A stretch of 14,751 bases of DNA from an uncultured candidate division Zixibacteria bacterium (GCA_913009765.1 CAJVYT010000056.1:1-14751), one strand, 5' to 3'. Counted from the stretch's first letter, positions 6,088-14,422 are shown. Made by a program: numbers and translations. Notes: generated from the letters alone by a model not told the origin.

Positions 6088-9000
6088 CTAACTTTTATTT
6101 CCAGAAAAATTTATTCGGCACCTAAAACCAAAAAGCCAGGATTCTTTGATAATCCTCTCCTTATCCTCTTCGTCTATATCAAAAGATTTCACTTTTTCTT
6201 GATCTAAGAAATAAGGAAAGAATAATTGTTCAGATTCAGGATCGTATTCCCAATCTTGCTCCTCAGGCATAGACTCGCTTTCCCAATCTTCAAGATAGCA
6301 GTATTTATAGCGGCGACCATCTTTTATACCGACTATGATTGAGACCTTGTCGCCAATTTTGAGCCATTCAGGAATGAATTTGGGTTTTATCGAAAAACTA
6401 TAAACAGAATTGCTTTCGGAAATTTTGAATAACATTACGAAGTTCTTAGTATCATTAATACTATCTACAATCACATCTAATTCAATCTCTCCGGACCTGA
6501 TGATTTCATCTCGAAGAACTTCCAGTTCCTTGATGATTTTTTCGATATTACTGAGCAGTGGCCGACCCTGCACATTCACGCTTTTCACATCAAGCTCTAA
6601 CCAAGAACCCTCGAGGTATTTCATGCCAGAGATTAGATGAGAAAGGCTTAAATCGCTGCATTCGATTGGTATTTCAAATCCCTCTTTAGTCTCTCCCAAT
6701 ATCCATCCTTTTTTATCCTGAATGCTTTTAAATACTTTTTTAATTCTAACCTTTACTTTTTCCTGTTCCATTACTCTCTGAAGTATTGATCTTTCATCAA
6801 AAGGAACTGCAATAGCGCAGGTGGAATCATCAATAATTCTCCATCCGATTATCTTAGCTTCCTTGTCCCTACGATCATCCTGCCAAATCAGATTAATTTT
6901 GCTTTTAAATTCCTGAAATTTCTCTCTGGCCTCGGCATCATCAAATTTGATTGAAGGTTTGAATCCTTTTCTTAAATAATTATCCATGATCATTGCAAAA
7001 TCAAGCGTTTCTCCGTATTTAATATTTATCTGAGGAGGCGATTGCAAAATGTTTTCGATATAATTGCTTCCTTCATTTCCTCCAACAGAAACTTTGGAAC
7101 CTACAAATATCTTTCGATCTGCAGCATTATCGTCAAGAGATGATTTTGAGGATTCCAACCGGGCAAGAAAACAAGCATTTGAAACAGGTTTTTGCCTTCC
7201 ATTAAAAATGCTCTTTTTCTTGGTTGCGGTGATAAGCAGTGCATTGTCGCCATCTTGCCAAACCCCAACACAGGATTCCGGAATAATGCCTCGAGCGTCT
7301 TGATCTTCCTGGAAACTATAGACAAGATTTCCGTCCTGTGATTTCATAATCGAAACCAATCTATCTTTCAGGACGTTTGACAAAATCAACCTTATTTTGC
7401 TCACTAATGCAAGATTTATTTTTCGTAATTGTCTGTCTTCAGCCTTCGACAGAAATATTTTCAGAAGGTCCTTTTGGAATTCAAAAATATCCTCAAATGC
7501 TGTTTGATTCAGAAAATTCTGTTCGATCCATTGAACCTCTTTTCCCTTTTCTTTGGAATCAAGATAACAGCGGGCCAATTTCAAAACGAAATCGAGATCG
7601 TCCGCACATCCTGTTTTTAACGCTTCATGGACTCTCCAGACATTCATTTTTGTTGCAGCAGTCCATCTTGGATCCCGAACAAGAAGACCGTTTGTGACGT
7701 TATAAGCTTCAACTCCTGTCCTCGGGGCGCTTTTGTTAGTCTCGAGCATCGATAAAAATGTAATCATCTCAAGAAAACACCCCTGCTCATCAGCCAAGTC
7801 AAGCAAAGCTTTTTTTTGAGGAGAAAGCGGAACTCGGAATATATCGAGTCCCTCATCAGTAATATTCCCGATCTCATCCGTATACCCTTCGGAAGCTATA
7901 ACCGAATTGGCCCGCTTGATTTCGGAATTGAACTTGGAGCGATTATCAGGTACCCCAATGAATTGAGGCGCTTGAGATATTCCTGAGGCATTGATTGTAA
8001 GGAGTGTTTCATCAATCGGACTTCTGAATATTTCAGGAGTAGTCTGCATTTTGAAAGTCGATTTGAATTCTTCTTCTCTATACAGGCAATAGACATAGCC
8101 CTTCTGTGTTCTCCCCACCCTTCCAAATCTCTGCCTGCATCCGGCTTGGCTATGCCGTATTGTAGGGAGGGTTGACGTCATGTCTTCTGGATCCCATTGG
8201 AATTGCTTGATATAGCCGGACTCTATGACATAAATAATATCACTTAATGTATGAGAGGTTTCGGCTATATCAGTTGTAAGAAGAACTCGCTTGGCCTCAG
8301 GATTGTCATTAAATCTTTTCGAAACCTCTGCCTCACCCAAACGGCTGTAGATTGGGAGGACTGGGACTTTATTCCTTAGAGCAGGTATTCTTTTAATTTT
8401 CTCTTCCAGTATTTCCCTGGTCTTTTCGATTACTGATTCACCGGTCAGAAATGCCAAAATCCCTCCGTTTTCCGTATTCTGCAATATTTCCATGACATAC
8501 GAAGAAACGATTGTGGGTAGTTCCTCCTCCACTGGAGGAGATCCTTTTTTCTTCCAAAACTTTTCCCGTGTGGAATCGTTAGTGCACAGCCAACAATCAC
8601 AATCCTTAACCGGTTTGCCTTTCCAATAGTGGATCTGATAGTTGATCGTTTCTTCCAGAGTCAAGGAAAGATCCTGTATTCCGATAGAAATGCCGTTGCG
8701 TTCAAAGGCTTTTTTGAATTCTTCAATATTGATTGTTGCTGAAGCAATAATCACTTTAAGGTGAGGATATAATGGAAGCTTGTATTGAAGAAGCGAAAGT
8801 AAATTATCGATGTTGACGCTTCTCTTGTGCGCTTCATCTACCATGATCAAGCTGTACTGGCCGATATCTCCGTCTCTGATCCAGTTTTTAAGTGATCCGT
8901 CGGTAACAACGACTCCGAGATTATGCCGGCTATAATCTTTCCTGCCTCGATGGCGGATACCAAGCACTCCCATAGGTCTTACGCAAGATTCGCCAAGCAT

Positions 9001-9552
9001 TTTGTTGCTCACCGTTTCCGGAATGCATTCAGTTGCAAAAGAAAGCGGCTGAGTTTGAATAATCTGGCCTTGTCGAAGTAGATTCTTAACAAATCTCCCT
9101 CGATAATCAGGGGGAGCTTCTAAAAGCCTAAAAAGCCCATAAATCGATTTGCCAGTTCCAGTTGGGCTAGCCAGAACAACGACCTGGTGCCTTTCCAGCT
9201 TTTCGTAAAGCTCTTTGATATGATCATCGGTTATTCTTATGTTCATTCCCGACCAATCAGGCTCGATGAAACATTGAGTCTGATTACGATCTTTATGAGG
9301 AGTGAAGGCAGAGGCTGAGAAATTAAATCTGGAAACTTTGCTCAAAGGCAAACTTATATCTTTGGGGATATAACTCTGTCTGGTCTCCCTTTTTTCTCTT
9401 CGATGTATTTCTCTGCAAGTATCGCATCTTTCCTGAAGACTTTCGCCTAGTTCAGCCATTCGCCTATGAACCTTCTCGGAAGTGATAACTTCGCCTTCAC
9501 ACTCGGTGTTTTTGCCGAAATCCTTGCACTGGTATTTTATTTCATTCCCCAT
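6088..9552 (-). CDS. DEAH-box (HrpA-like) superfamily 2 helicase with zinc-finger-like cysteines
   Basis: An 1154-residue protein. An N-terminal cysteine set, C9-x8-C18-x24-C43-x2-C46, looks like a zinc ribbon. The helicase core follows: motif I SPTGTGKS (129-136), motif II DEAH (239-242), motif III SAT (271-273), motif V LTTDIAETSHTL (about 425-436) and motif VI QRFGRVGR (474-481). This is the DEAH/RHA pattern of HrpA and eukaryotic DHX RNA helicases. A second cluster, CDCWLC (318-323), interrupts the core between the RecA-like domains. The rest (about 500-1154) is long and lacks the usual HrpA C-terminal region; beta-rich parts near the end (residues about 1060-1115) could be an OB-like fold. 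The start has AGAGGT 4 nt upstream. It lies between the SUKH protein and the DHH gene in one operon. ATP-dependent RNA or DNA translocation is likely; the substrate is unknown. Confidence 0.88.
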   Translation of the reverse strand: MGNEIKYQCKDFGKNTECEGEVITSEKVHRRMAELGESLQERCDTCREIHRREKRETRQSYIPKDISLPLSKVSRFNFSASAFTPHKDRNQTQCFIEPDWSGMNIRITDDHIKELYEKLERHQVVVLASPTGTGKSIYGLFRLLEAPPDYRGRFVKNLLRQGQIIQTQPLSFATECIPETVSNKMLGESCVRPMGVLGIRHRGRKDYSRHNLGVVVTDGSLKNWIRDGDIGQYSLIMVDEAHKRSVNIDNLLSLLQYKLPLYPHLKVIIASATINIEEFKKAFERNGISIGIQDLSLTLEETINYQIHYWKGKPVKDCDCWLCTNDSTREKFWKKKGSPPVEEELPTIVSSYVMEILQNTENGGILAFLTGESVIEKTREILEEKIKRIPALRNKVPVLPIYSRLGEAEVSKRFNDNPEAKRVLLTTDIAETSHTLSDIIYVIESGYIKQFQWDPEDMTSTLPTIRHSQAGCRQRFGRVGRTQKGYVYCLYREEEFKSTFKMQTTPEIFRSPIDETLLTINASGISQAPQFIGVPDNRSKFNSEIKRANSVIASEGYTDEIGNITDEGLDIFRVPLSPQKKALLDLADEQGCFLEMITFLSMLETNKSAPRTGVEAYNVTNGLLVRDPRWTAATKMNVWRVHEALKTGCADDLDFVLKLARCYLDSKEKGKEVQWIEQNFLNQTAFEDIFEFQKDLLKIFLSKAEDRQLRKINLALVSKIRLILSNVLKDRLVSIMKSQDGNLVYSFQEDQDARGIIPESCVGVWQDGDNALLITATKKKSIFNGRQKPVSNACFLARLESSKSSLDDNAADRKIFVGSKVSVGGNEGSNYIENILQSPPQINIKYGETLDFAMIMDNYLRKGFKPSIKFDDAEAREKFQEFKSKINLIWQDDRRDKEAKIIGWRIIDDSTCAIAVPFDERSILQRVMEQEKVKVRIKKVFKSIQDKKGWILGETKEGFEIPIECSDLSLSHLISGMKYLEGSWLELDVKSVNVQGRPLLSNIEKIIKELEVLRDEIIRSGEIELDVIVDSINDTKNFVMLFKISESNSVYSFSIKPKFIPEWLKIGDKVSIIVGIKDGRRYKYCYLEDWESESMPEEQDWEYDPESEQLFFPYFLDQEKVKSFDIDEEDKERIIKESWLFGFRCRINFSGNKS

Positions 9553-9563
9553 TTCAACCTCTT

Positions 9564-9611
9564 TTGAAAGCTATAGACTCTGCAGAATATGCTTCTGTAA
9601 AGTCCTTTCAA
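9564..9611 (-). promoter_or_regulatory. Hairpin in the SUKH protein-helicase gap
   Basis: TTGAAAG and CTTTCAA (plus 9605-9611 and 9564-9570) form a perfect 7-bp outer stem that encloses further pairings GACT/AGTC and CAGAA/TTCTG. It fills nearly all of the 59-nt gap and ends just before the helicase SD (9557-9562). It mirrors the hairpin in the next gap downstream. Confidence 0.45.
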
Positions 9612-12600
9612 TTAAAACCAGACCTGACATTTTTTATAGTCACCACTTGGAATCAGTATGCGCGGTGTGACTAAAATTTCTCCCCGATATTTTTTAATTA
9701 TATCGAGAATAGCTTTATAGGCACCGATACCTGCTGATTCCAATCCTGTCGTATGGAATATATTTAGATTCAAGCCCTTCCAGTACCTTTCCCTCAACTC
9801 TGGCTTCCAACCAAGGAGTATCCTAATGCTTGGAGTCAGATTGTCTCTTTCTCCTATCTCTCTCCTTATGAATCTGAGCAGTTCATCCAAGCACTCGTAG
9901 GTTTTCCTGAAAGTTAACGCCTCTTGTTCTGCTCCATTTTCTCTGTTTTGGACATCTCGGTTCCGAACCAAGCACCTATCCACGTATTTGTCGGCCTCTT
10001 GATGTCTAAGGGAAACCAAACCAACATTAAAACCAAAAAAATTTTCAGCATTCGGCTCCTCTATTTTCGGGAGCGAAAATAAAGAAAACGGTCCGCCCTG
10101 GCTTCCATCTCCGTAAGCTATAGGCACCGGAATAACTTTTGTCATTTGCCTTTCATAGATGTAATCCAGGATCATTTCAGTGAAAACTCCTGATCGCACC
10201 TTACCAAGAATGGAAGCAATTGGAAAAGACACGCCTTTTTCCAATGATTCTCTCATAAGAATATGCGCTCTATCAATTTCATTCCAATTGCTTGCATAGA
10301 TTCTTCTTTCTTTTCTGAATTTAATACTGGTATCGATCTCCTGCTTCATATCTGCAGGAAGAGTAAAAGAAGTCCTATGTAAATTGTTCTCAATCTTCTT
10401 AGGCAACAGAAACTCGGTTTCCCAGAGTCTAACCACTGCCACGATACCTCCGTGGACACCTTTTAGAATCGATTGCAAGTCCTTATCCTTTATTCTCCCT
10501 AAGAATTTAGGCATTTCCTCAGGTGTTACAAATGAAAAAGAGACATTTTTCAAATCCGGTTCGCTATGCCGTAATGCCCTTACAAAATCCCTGCTTTGCT
10601 CTCCATCTATTTCAGCAATAGTCTTATGATTCTGAGAAGCTTCCCTTTCAATAACTTCACACATGAGCGAAAATTCCATCTCATAGCGCTTAACTTCTCT
10701 CCTCCTTACTATTTGCTGGGCAAAATTCAAAGCACTCTGAGAAGCGTTTTGAATAGCTCGGCAAATTTTGGAATCCTCAGGTACTTTCCACCACTCAGGC
10801 GGAACCTCGATTATTTCAATCTTTTTTGTTTCCTGCCTTGAAGGAAATTTACTTAAACTCCTTACTTTTTGCATCCTTTTATGAATGTCCTCATCAAGAT
10901 ATAAATCAGTGCGGGCCGGTGCAAAAATCACATGTATGTTTTCCATCTTCGCCTTTTCTACAAACCTCTTCATCTCATCAACAAATTTGCAATAGTATGG
11001 CGAACTGAATTCATTGCCCAAGACAAGACACTTGGCTTGAACTTTTTCCTTTGACTTGGAAAGTATTTCGATAAATTTCCAGAGTCTTTTCATTTCATGC
11101 TCTTGATTTCCTGGCATATGGGGACGGCAAAGCAAAAGAACAGGCTCATTCCCTTTAAACCAATCTCTCGAATCATCTTCCATTAACCATAATTCTGGAA
11201 ATTGGAATTTATCAGTGCATTTCAAGAGCCAGAAATCTTTCAGAGGCTCAATCTCGCAATCAACTTTTGCCTCCTCAATTTCTTCCAATGAAAAACCATC
11301 ATTCATACTGGCCAATAATGCATATTTGAGCCGATTCGCAATAATTGCCGCCCGGCCGTAATTCAAGGATTCCACATAGGAAATCCTATCTTCAACCGGA
11401 TCTGATCCCATAATGATGGCTTCCGGTCTGGGTGCGTTGAGGAATATCCAAATCACTTCTTCTTTTGCCCAATACCCAAGCGAGATAATTTCTGCAGCAA
11501 TCTCTTTCTTTAGATATCCGGCTTCCTCGAGTCCAAGAATCCTTTCCTCAACTTCCCTGGGAAGCTCAAGTGAAGCAAACCAAAGATTGCAAGCGTCAAT
11601 ATGAGAAATCATCCCTTTCTCAGGATCAGGAAGATTGATTGAAAACCGCTTTGCAATATCCACCACTTCCTGCGGGATTGGCACAGGAAGTCTTTTCATC
11701 TCAATACCATCCCTAATGCTTCCATTCTCATCTTCTCGGATATCTTTTGTGAACTGAATCCGCAAGGATCCACAATAATCTCTGGCTCTCGATAGTGCTT
11801 CGTTAAGGAGAATCTTAACTGGTTCACCTTCCTTTACATGCGGCTGATTGATAGGATAAAACTCATCTACTTCCAAGCAGCCAAGCCTGAAACTAAATCG
11901 GGATGCGCCTATTCCAATAATGTAATCTTTTACACGGAAAATCGGCGCACTCCAATACTGAATTCGATTGCCTCCTTTATCCTGGTTTTTCGGGGTTTGT
12001 TGTGGGTAAGTTTCTTCTATGAGGAAACGGTTAAGTTTCTTTATATCCCTTTGCTCTCTACTAATTAGACCTGAAAAGCTCTTATTACGATATCCACTAG
12101 TTTTGGTAACCAAATCTGTTACAGATACAGAGAAACTTATATTATTTTTATTTTCGCGCAATTTATCATATAAATCAGGAGTTTTCAAAAGTTCATTTAA
12201 TCTTTCAATGGTATTATCTTGGGCATTTAAGGAAAGGTTATAATTATCTGTATTAATTGCTTTACAAAGCCCTTCAATAGTAAAAGGTGCTTTAAATTCA
12301 TACACAGAAAAGTCGGAAGAGCCTTTTGCTTCAGCTTGGCGGTTCCTTACCCTTGTCCATGCCTGCATGAAGCGTTTTTCCATTTTCTCGTGATAAGAAA
12401 TCCATTCTGAAAATGTTTCCCCCAAAGGTTTAGGCGGATTATTATTATCTAAATCCACATCGACCAGAGGAGCATCTTCTTCTGTAGCCTGTGTTAAATC
12501 AAGGCAGCAGGCATATGTCCCTGAAAAGATTATGGGCATAAAAGTTCGAGGCAAATCATCTCGTTTTTGCCTGATTATTTCATATCCATTAAAAACGGTA

Positions 12601-12752
12601 ATAGGGATTTCCTTTGTTGGAAATCCTATCACCTTAAAACCGTCGATGATTTTAGAACCTCTTTCCGAAAGGAATTTTTTGTATACGTTTGGAAGTGTTA
12701 CATTTAAGCTTGTTTCAAGAAGAGAGATCCAAAACTCCTTATTATCAATCAT
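9612..12752 (-). CDS. Giant protein with N-terminal SUKH (SMI1/KNR4) domain
   Basis: About 1046 residues with the ATG at 12752, which has GGTGG 5 nt upstream; a TTG at 12764 in the same frame is possible but lacks an SD. Residues about 4-118 form a SUKH domain: LPNVYKKFLSERGS, a hydrophobic FKVIGFP, PRTFMPIIFSG, ACCLDL, PLVDVDLD and FSEWI in the family order. SUKH domains are known mainly as immunity proteins against nuclease toxins. A polar AT-rich linker follows. The rest is unfamiliar: an alpha/beta stretch at about 535-650 has alternating strands (PVLLLCRPHM, AKCLVLGN, HVIFAPARTD, KIEIIEVP). The gene begins 14 nt after the nuclease-like gene and ends 59 nt before the helicase. A sensor, scaffold or inhibitor role is inference only; no catalytic motif is certain beyond the SUKH call. 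Confidence 0.85.
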   Translation of the reverse strand: MIDNKEFWISLLETSLNVTLPNVYKKFLSERGSKIIDGFKVIGFPTKEIPITVFNGYEIIRQKRDDLPRTFMPIIFSGTYACCLDLTQATEEDAPLVDVDLDNNNPPKPLGETFSEWISYHEKMEKRFMQAWTRVRNRQAEAKGSSDFSVYEFKAPFTIEGLCKAINTDNYNLSLNAQDNTIERLNELLKTPDLYDKLRENKNNISFSVSVTDLVTKTSGYRNKSFSGLISREQRDIKKLNRFLIEETYPQQTPKNQDKGGNRIQYWSAPIFRVKDYIIGIGASRFSFRLGCLEVDEFYPINQPHVKEGEPVKILLNEALSRARDYCGSLRIQFTKDIREDENGSIRDGIEMKRLPVPIPQEVVDIAKRFSINLPDPEKGMISHIDACNLWFASLELPREVEERILGLEEAGYLKKEIAAEIISLGYWAKEEVIWIFLNAPRPEAIIMGSDPVEDRISYVESLNYGRAAIIANRLKYALLASMNDGFSLEEIEEAKVDCEIEPLKDFWLLKCTDKFQFPELWLMEDDSRDWFKGNEPVLLLCRPHMPGNQEHEMKRLWKFIEILSKSKEKVQAKCLVLGNEFSSPYYCKFVDEMKRFVEKAKMENIHVIFAPARTDLYLDEDIHKRMQKVRSLSKFPSRQETKKIEIIEVPPEWWKVPEDSKICRAIQNASQSALNFAQQIVRRREVKRYEMEFSLMCEVIEREASQNHKTIAEIDGEQSRDFVRALRHSEPDLKNVSFSFVTPEEMPKFLGRIKDKDLQSILKGVHGGIVAVVRLWETEFLLPKKIENNLHRTSFTLPADMKQEIDTSIKFRKERRIYASNWNEIDRAHILMRESLEKGVSFPIASILGKVRSGVFTEMILDYIYERQMTKVIPVPIAYGDGSQGGPFSLFSLPKIEEPNAENFFGFNVGLVSLRHQEADKYVDRCLVRNRDVQNRENGAEQEALTFRKTYECLDELLRFIRREIGERDNLTPSIRILLGWKPELRERYWKGLNLNIFHTTGLESAGIGAYKAILDIIKKYRGEILVTPRILIPSGDYKKCQVWF

Positions 12753-12766
12753 TTCAACCACCAACC

Positions 12767-13744
12767 CTAATCATAGTTTATATCTTCGCATAGACCTATT
12801 TGTGGAACCCTATAGGTTTTTGATGCGCCTCTTACTGCTTGTATATTTTCTTCAAAATTGAATTTTTCAAATTTTTCAGGAATATAACCCTTTCTTTCCT
12901 CGTTTGTTAAATACTCTCCAAAAGCATTTTTCAAAGCATTATCTTTTTGTAATCTTTCTTTGAATATCTCAATGTTACATTCTTCTACTTTACCTTTAAA
13001 TCCGGGGTTATCTTTAGACCCTGTTGAGAATTTTACATTTGAGACAAAGTAGAATTCATGAAGGCTACCGTCACGAAAACAACTTTTTATTCCTCTAAGT
13101 TGTCTATCTAAATCCTCTTTTACGGAATAAGTATTGGACGTTTTTGAATATTTTGTATCGATTCCAATAGCCTTTCCACTTCTTTTGATTAATAGTGTAT
13201 CGGCTTCGATGGTGTCTTTTTTGATAGTAGAGACCGCATATTTAGAAGGGAATTTTTGTCCGAACCCTATATTATCAGTTTGGTAAATTTTTAATTTGTT
13301 TCCTAATGAGGTGGTTACACCTCCTTTTTGAATTATTGCTGCAGTAGTTAGCAGTTCACCCCCATGTTTCATTGAGTCTGCCCCAGGGCCTCTGTGTTTT
13401 GGTGGATTTTCAAATAGTCCTTGAGGATTTTTTTGAATATCTAATACAGTTTTGAGAGCAGGGGCAAGTTTTAATTCATCGTCACGAGTTAGGTGCCCAT
13501 TAGATAAAGACTTTTCCAGTAGTTCCTGAAAAATATTATGTCTTGGATCATTTGAGTTTGCCAAAATTACTTTAAGGTTACCCACATTATTTTTTAGTGT
13601 ACAATTCAAGATGTTCCTATCAGTCGTAACTTCAACCGATCTCACATCTTCCATTATTTTTGGATCAAGTTCTGTATTTTTACCTATGGCCGAATCCTGC
13701 ACTGCCTTGTCATCCCAATCGCTAATTTCATTACCGCATCCCAT
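12767..13744 (-). CDS. PD-(D/E)XK nuclease-like protein
   Basis: 325 residues from the ATG at 13744, chosen because AAGGA lies 8 nt upstream; an ATG at 13783 has no SD. The second half carries a pattern typical of restriction-endonuclease-fold nucleases: a helix with KHGGELLTTAA (Glu130), then IEADTLL (Asp182), then a strand GIDTKYSK (Asp196-x-Lys198) and a helix with Gln in DLDRQL (Gln215). The N-terminal half is of unknown fold. It is the first gene of the operon and abuts the SUKH-domain gene, as in nuclease toxin/SUKH immunity pairs of polymorphic toxin systems; here, however, there is no secretion or repeat region, so it is not an obvious secreted toxin. A hand count of 13141-13320 gives about 33% G+C, lower than the downstream genes. 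Fold assignment is moderate; cleavage target unknown. Confidence 0.6.
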   Translation of the reverse strand: MGCGNEISDWDDKAVQDSAIGKNTELDPKIMEDVRSVEVTTDRNILNCTLKNNVGNLKVILANSNDPRHNIFQELLEKSLSNGHLTRDDELKLAPALKTVLDIQKNPQGLFENPPKHRGPGADSMKHGGELLTTAAIIQKGGVTTSLGNKLKIYQTDNIGFGQKFPSKYAVSTIKKDTIEADTLLIKRSGKAIGIDTKYSKTSNTYSVKEDLDRQLRGIKSCFRDGSLHEFYFVSNVKFSTGSKDNPGFKGKVEECNIEIFKERLQKDNALKNAFGEYLTNEERKGYIPEKFEKFNFEENIQAVRGASKTYRVPQIGLCEDINYD

Positions 13745-13794
13745 AGATTTATTCCTTCTTTTGTCTTGGCGTGCTTCCGACATAATTTTATCAT

Positions 13795-13814
13795 ATTATC
13801 GAGATGATTATCGA
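13795..13814 (-). promoter_or_regulatory. Paired TCGATAAT sites in the operon leader
   Basis: Read on the minus strand, TCGATAAT occurs twice with a 12-bp period (plus 13807-13814 and 13795-13802), about 50-70 nt upstream of the chosen start of the nuclease-like gene. This could be an operator for a dimeric regulator bound on one face, or part of an AT-rich promoter (a TTGCCC -35-like word lies upstream). No strong consensus promoter is visible. Confidence 0.3.
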
Positions 13815-13965
13815 AGAATTTTTAAGGGGCAAATCGTTACACTTCCCTAAAAGAGCCAAAAACAGAAAAAGTAACAGGTTTATTTTTCAAACTTTCCTTA
13901 AAGACGCTTTTATCTTGAGTTAGATTACTATTTAGAATCAAGGCAAGGAGATTTTAACGAGGGAA

Positions 13966-14204
13966 CATCAGCCAAGAAGTAAAGTCGTGCTTTTTGACCT
14001 GAAAAGGGCAAAATGCCTTTGTGGAACAAAGAGGCTTTACTTTTAGCGAAAAATGACTTGAACTCTGAAAAGGTGAAAGTGATTTAAAGCGGTGGCTGAT
14101 GAGCTTCCATTCTAATAAAGATGGAGTGGAACGACCTACTTTAAGACAGGGCGTCCCCTTGAGGGGACAGATGGGTGGGACTGCAGGCGCGAAACTTGCC
14201 CATC
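13966..14204. ncRNA. Candidate structured RNA
   Basis: A perfect 9-bp long-range pair, CATCAGCCA (13966-13974) with TGGCTGATG (14093-14101), encloses a second perfect pair, AAGTAAAG (13977-13984) with CTTTACTT (14035-14042), which in turn encloses AAAGG(G)CA/TGCCTTT with an AAA-type loop. To the right lie GTCCCC-TTGA-GGGGAC (14153-14168) and GATGGG/CCCATC (14170-14175 with 14199-14204). Such nesting is not expected by chance in spacer DNA and suggests a folded RNA. The strand is undecided: stems fit both. It does not match tRNA, tmRNA, SRP RNA, RNase P RNA or a group II intron domain V as I know them. Confidence 0.45.
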
Positions 14205-14251
14205 ACGGCCTATCTATCTCGCAAGTATCGTGACTGTAGTCCTGGGCGGGT

Positions 14252-14367
14252 GGGGGTGATATGGAAAAATCTATGACCGTCAATTCATAGGCTTGTTTGT
14301 TTAAGCTTGTGAAGTGACGGGCATACCGTTTATTATTCCCACTGGAGGGGGACAGGGGGTGATACGG
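14252..14367. repeat. Direct repeat GGGGGTGATAYGG
   Basis: Two copies 103 bp apart: 14252-14264 (with T) and 14355-14367 (with C). Both follow G-rich runs. Meaning unknown; they may be matching parts of two related structural units. Confidence 0.5.
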
Positions 14368-14377
14368 CTTAATATAT

Positions 14378-14422
14378 GCCCTGCATTTTGCAGTCTTGGA
14401 ACAAGTCTGTGAAATGCAGGGC
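14378..14422. repeat. Long imperfect hairpin with perfect 11-bp base
   Basis: GCCCTGCATTT (14378-14388) and AAATGCAGGGC (14412-14422) are perfect inverted complements. The 23 nt between them can continue the stem (CAGTCTTG with CAAGTCTG, one mismatch) around a three-base loop. There is no adjacent T-run. It could be a stable RNA stem, a palindromic mobile-element end or a protein-binding site. Confidence 0.6.

Noticed and set aside
6088..9552. Housekeeping HrpA
   Set aside because: The core motifs agree, but cysteine insertions, shorter length than typical HrpA, a different C-terminal part and the operon partners argue for a specialised paralogue; the gene symbol hrpA was not assigned.
4747..12861. 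Many plus-strand ORFs opposite the operon
   Set aside because: They are antisense shadows of the long minus-strand genes, without SD sequences or family signatures.
12767..13744. Secreted polymorphic toxin
   Set aside because: There is no signal peptide, RHS/filamentous repeat or secretion domain; only the fold-like motifs and SUKH neighbour recall toxin systems.
14094..14195. Hammerhead-ribozyme-like words CTGATGAG (14096) and CGAAAC (14190)
   Set aside because: The two core words are present in order, but only about two base pairs of stem II can form next to them and no stem I or III with a cleavage triplet fits.
13966..14204. Retron, group II intron or known housekeeping RNA
   Set aside because: No reverse transcriptase, no intron domain V, no tRNA-like or RNase P/SRP/tmRNA signature. 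Kept as an unassigned structured RNA candidate.
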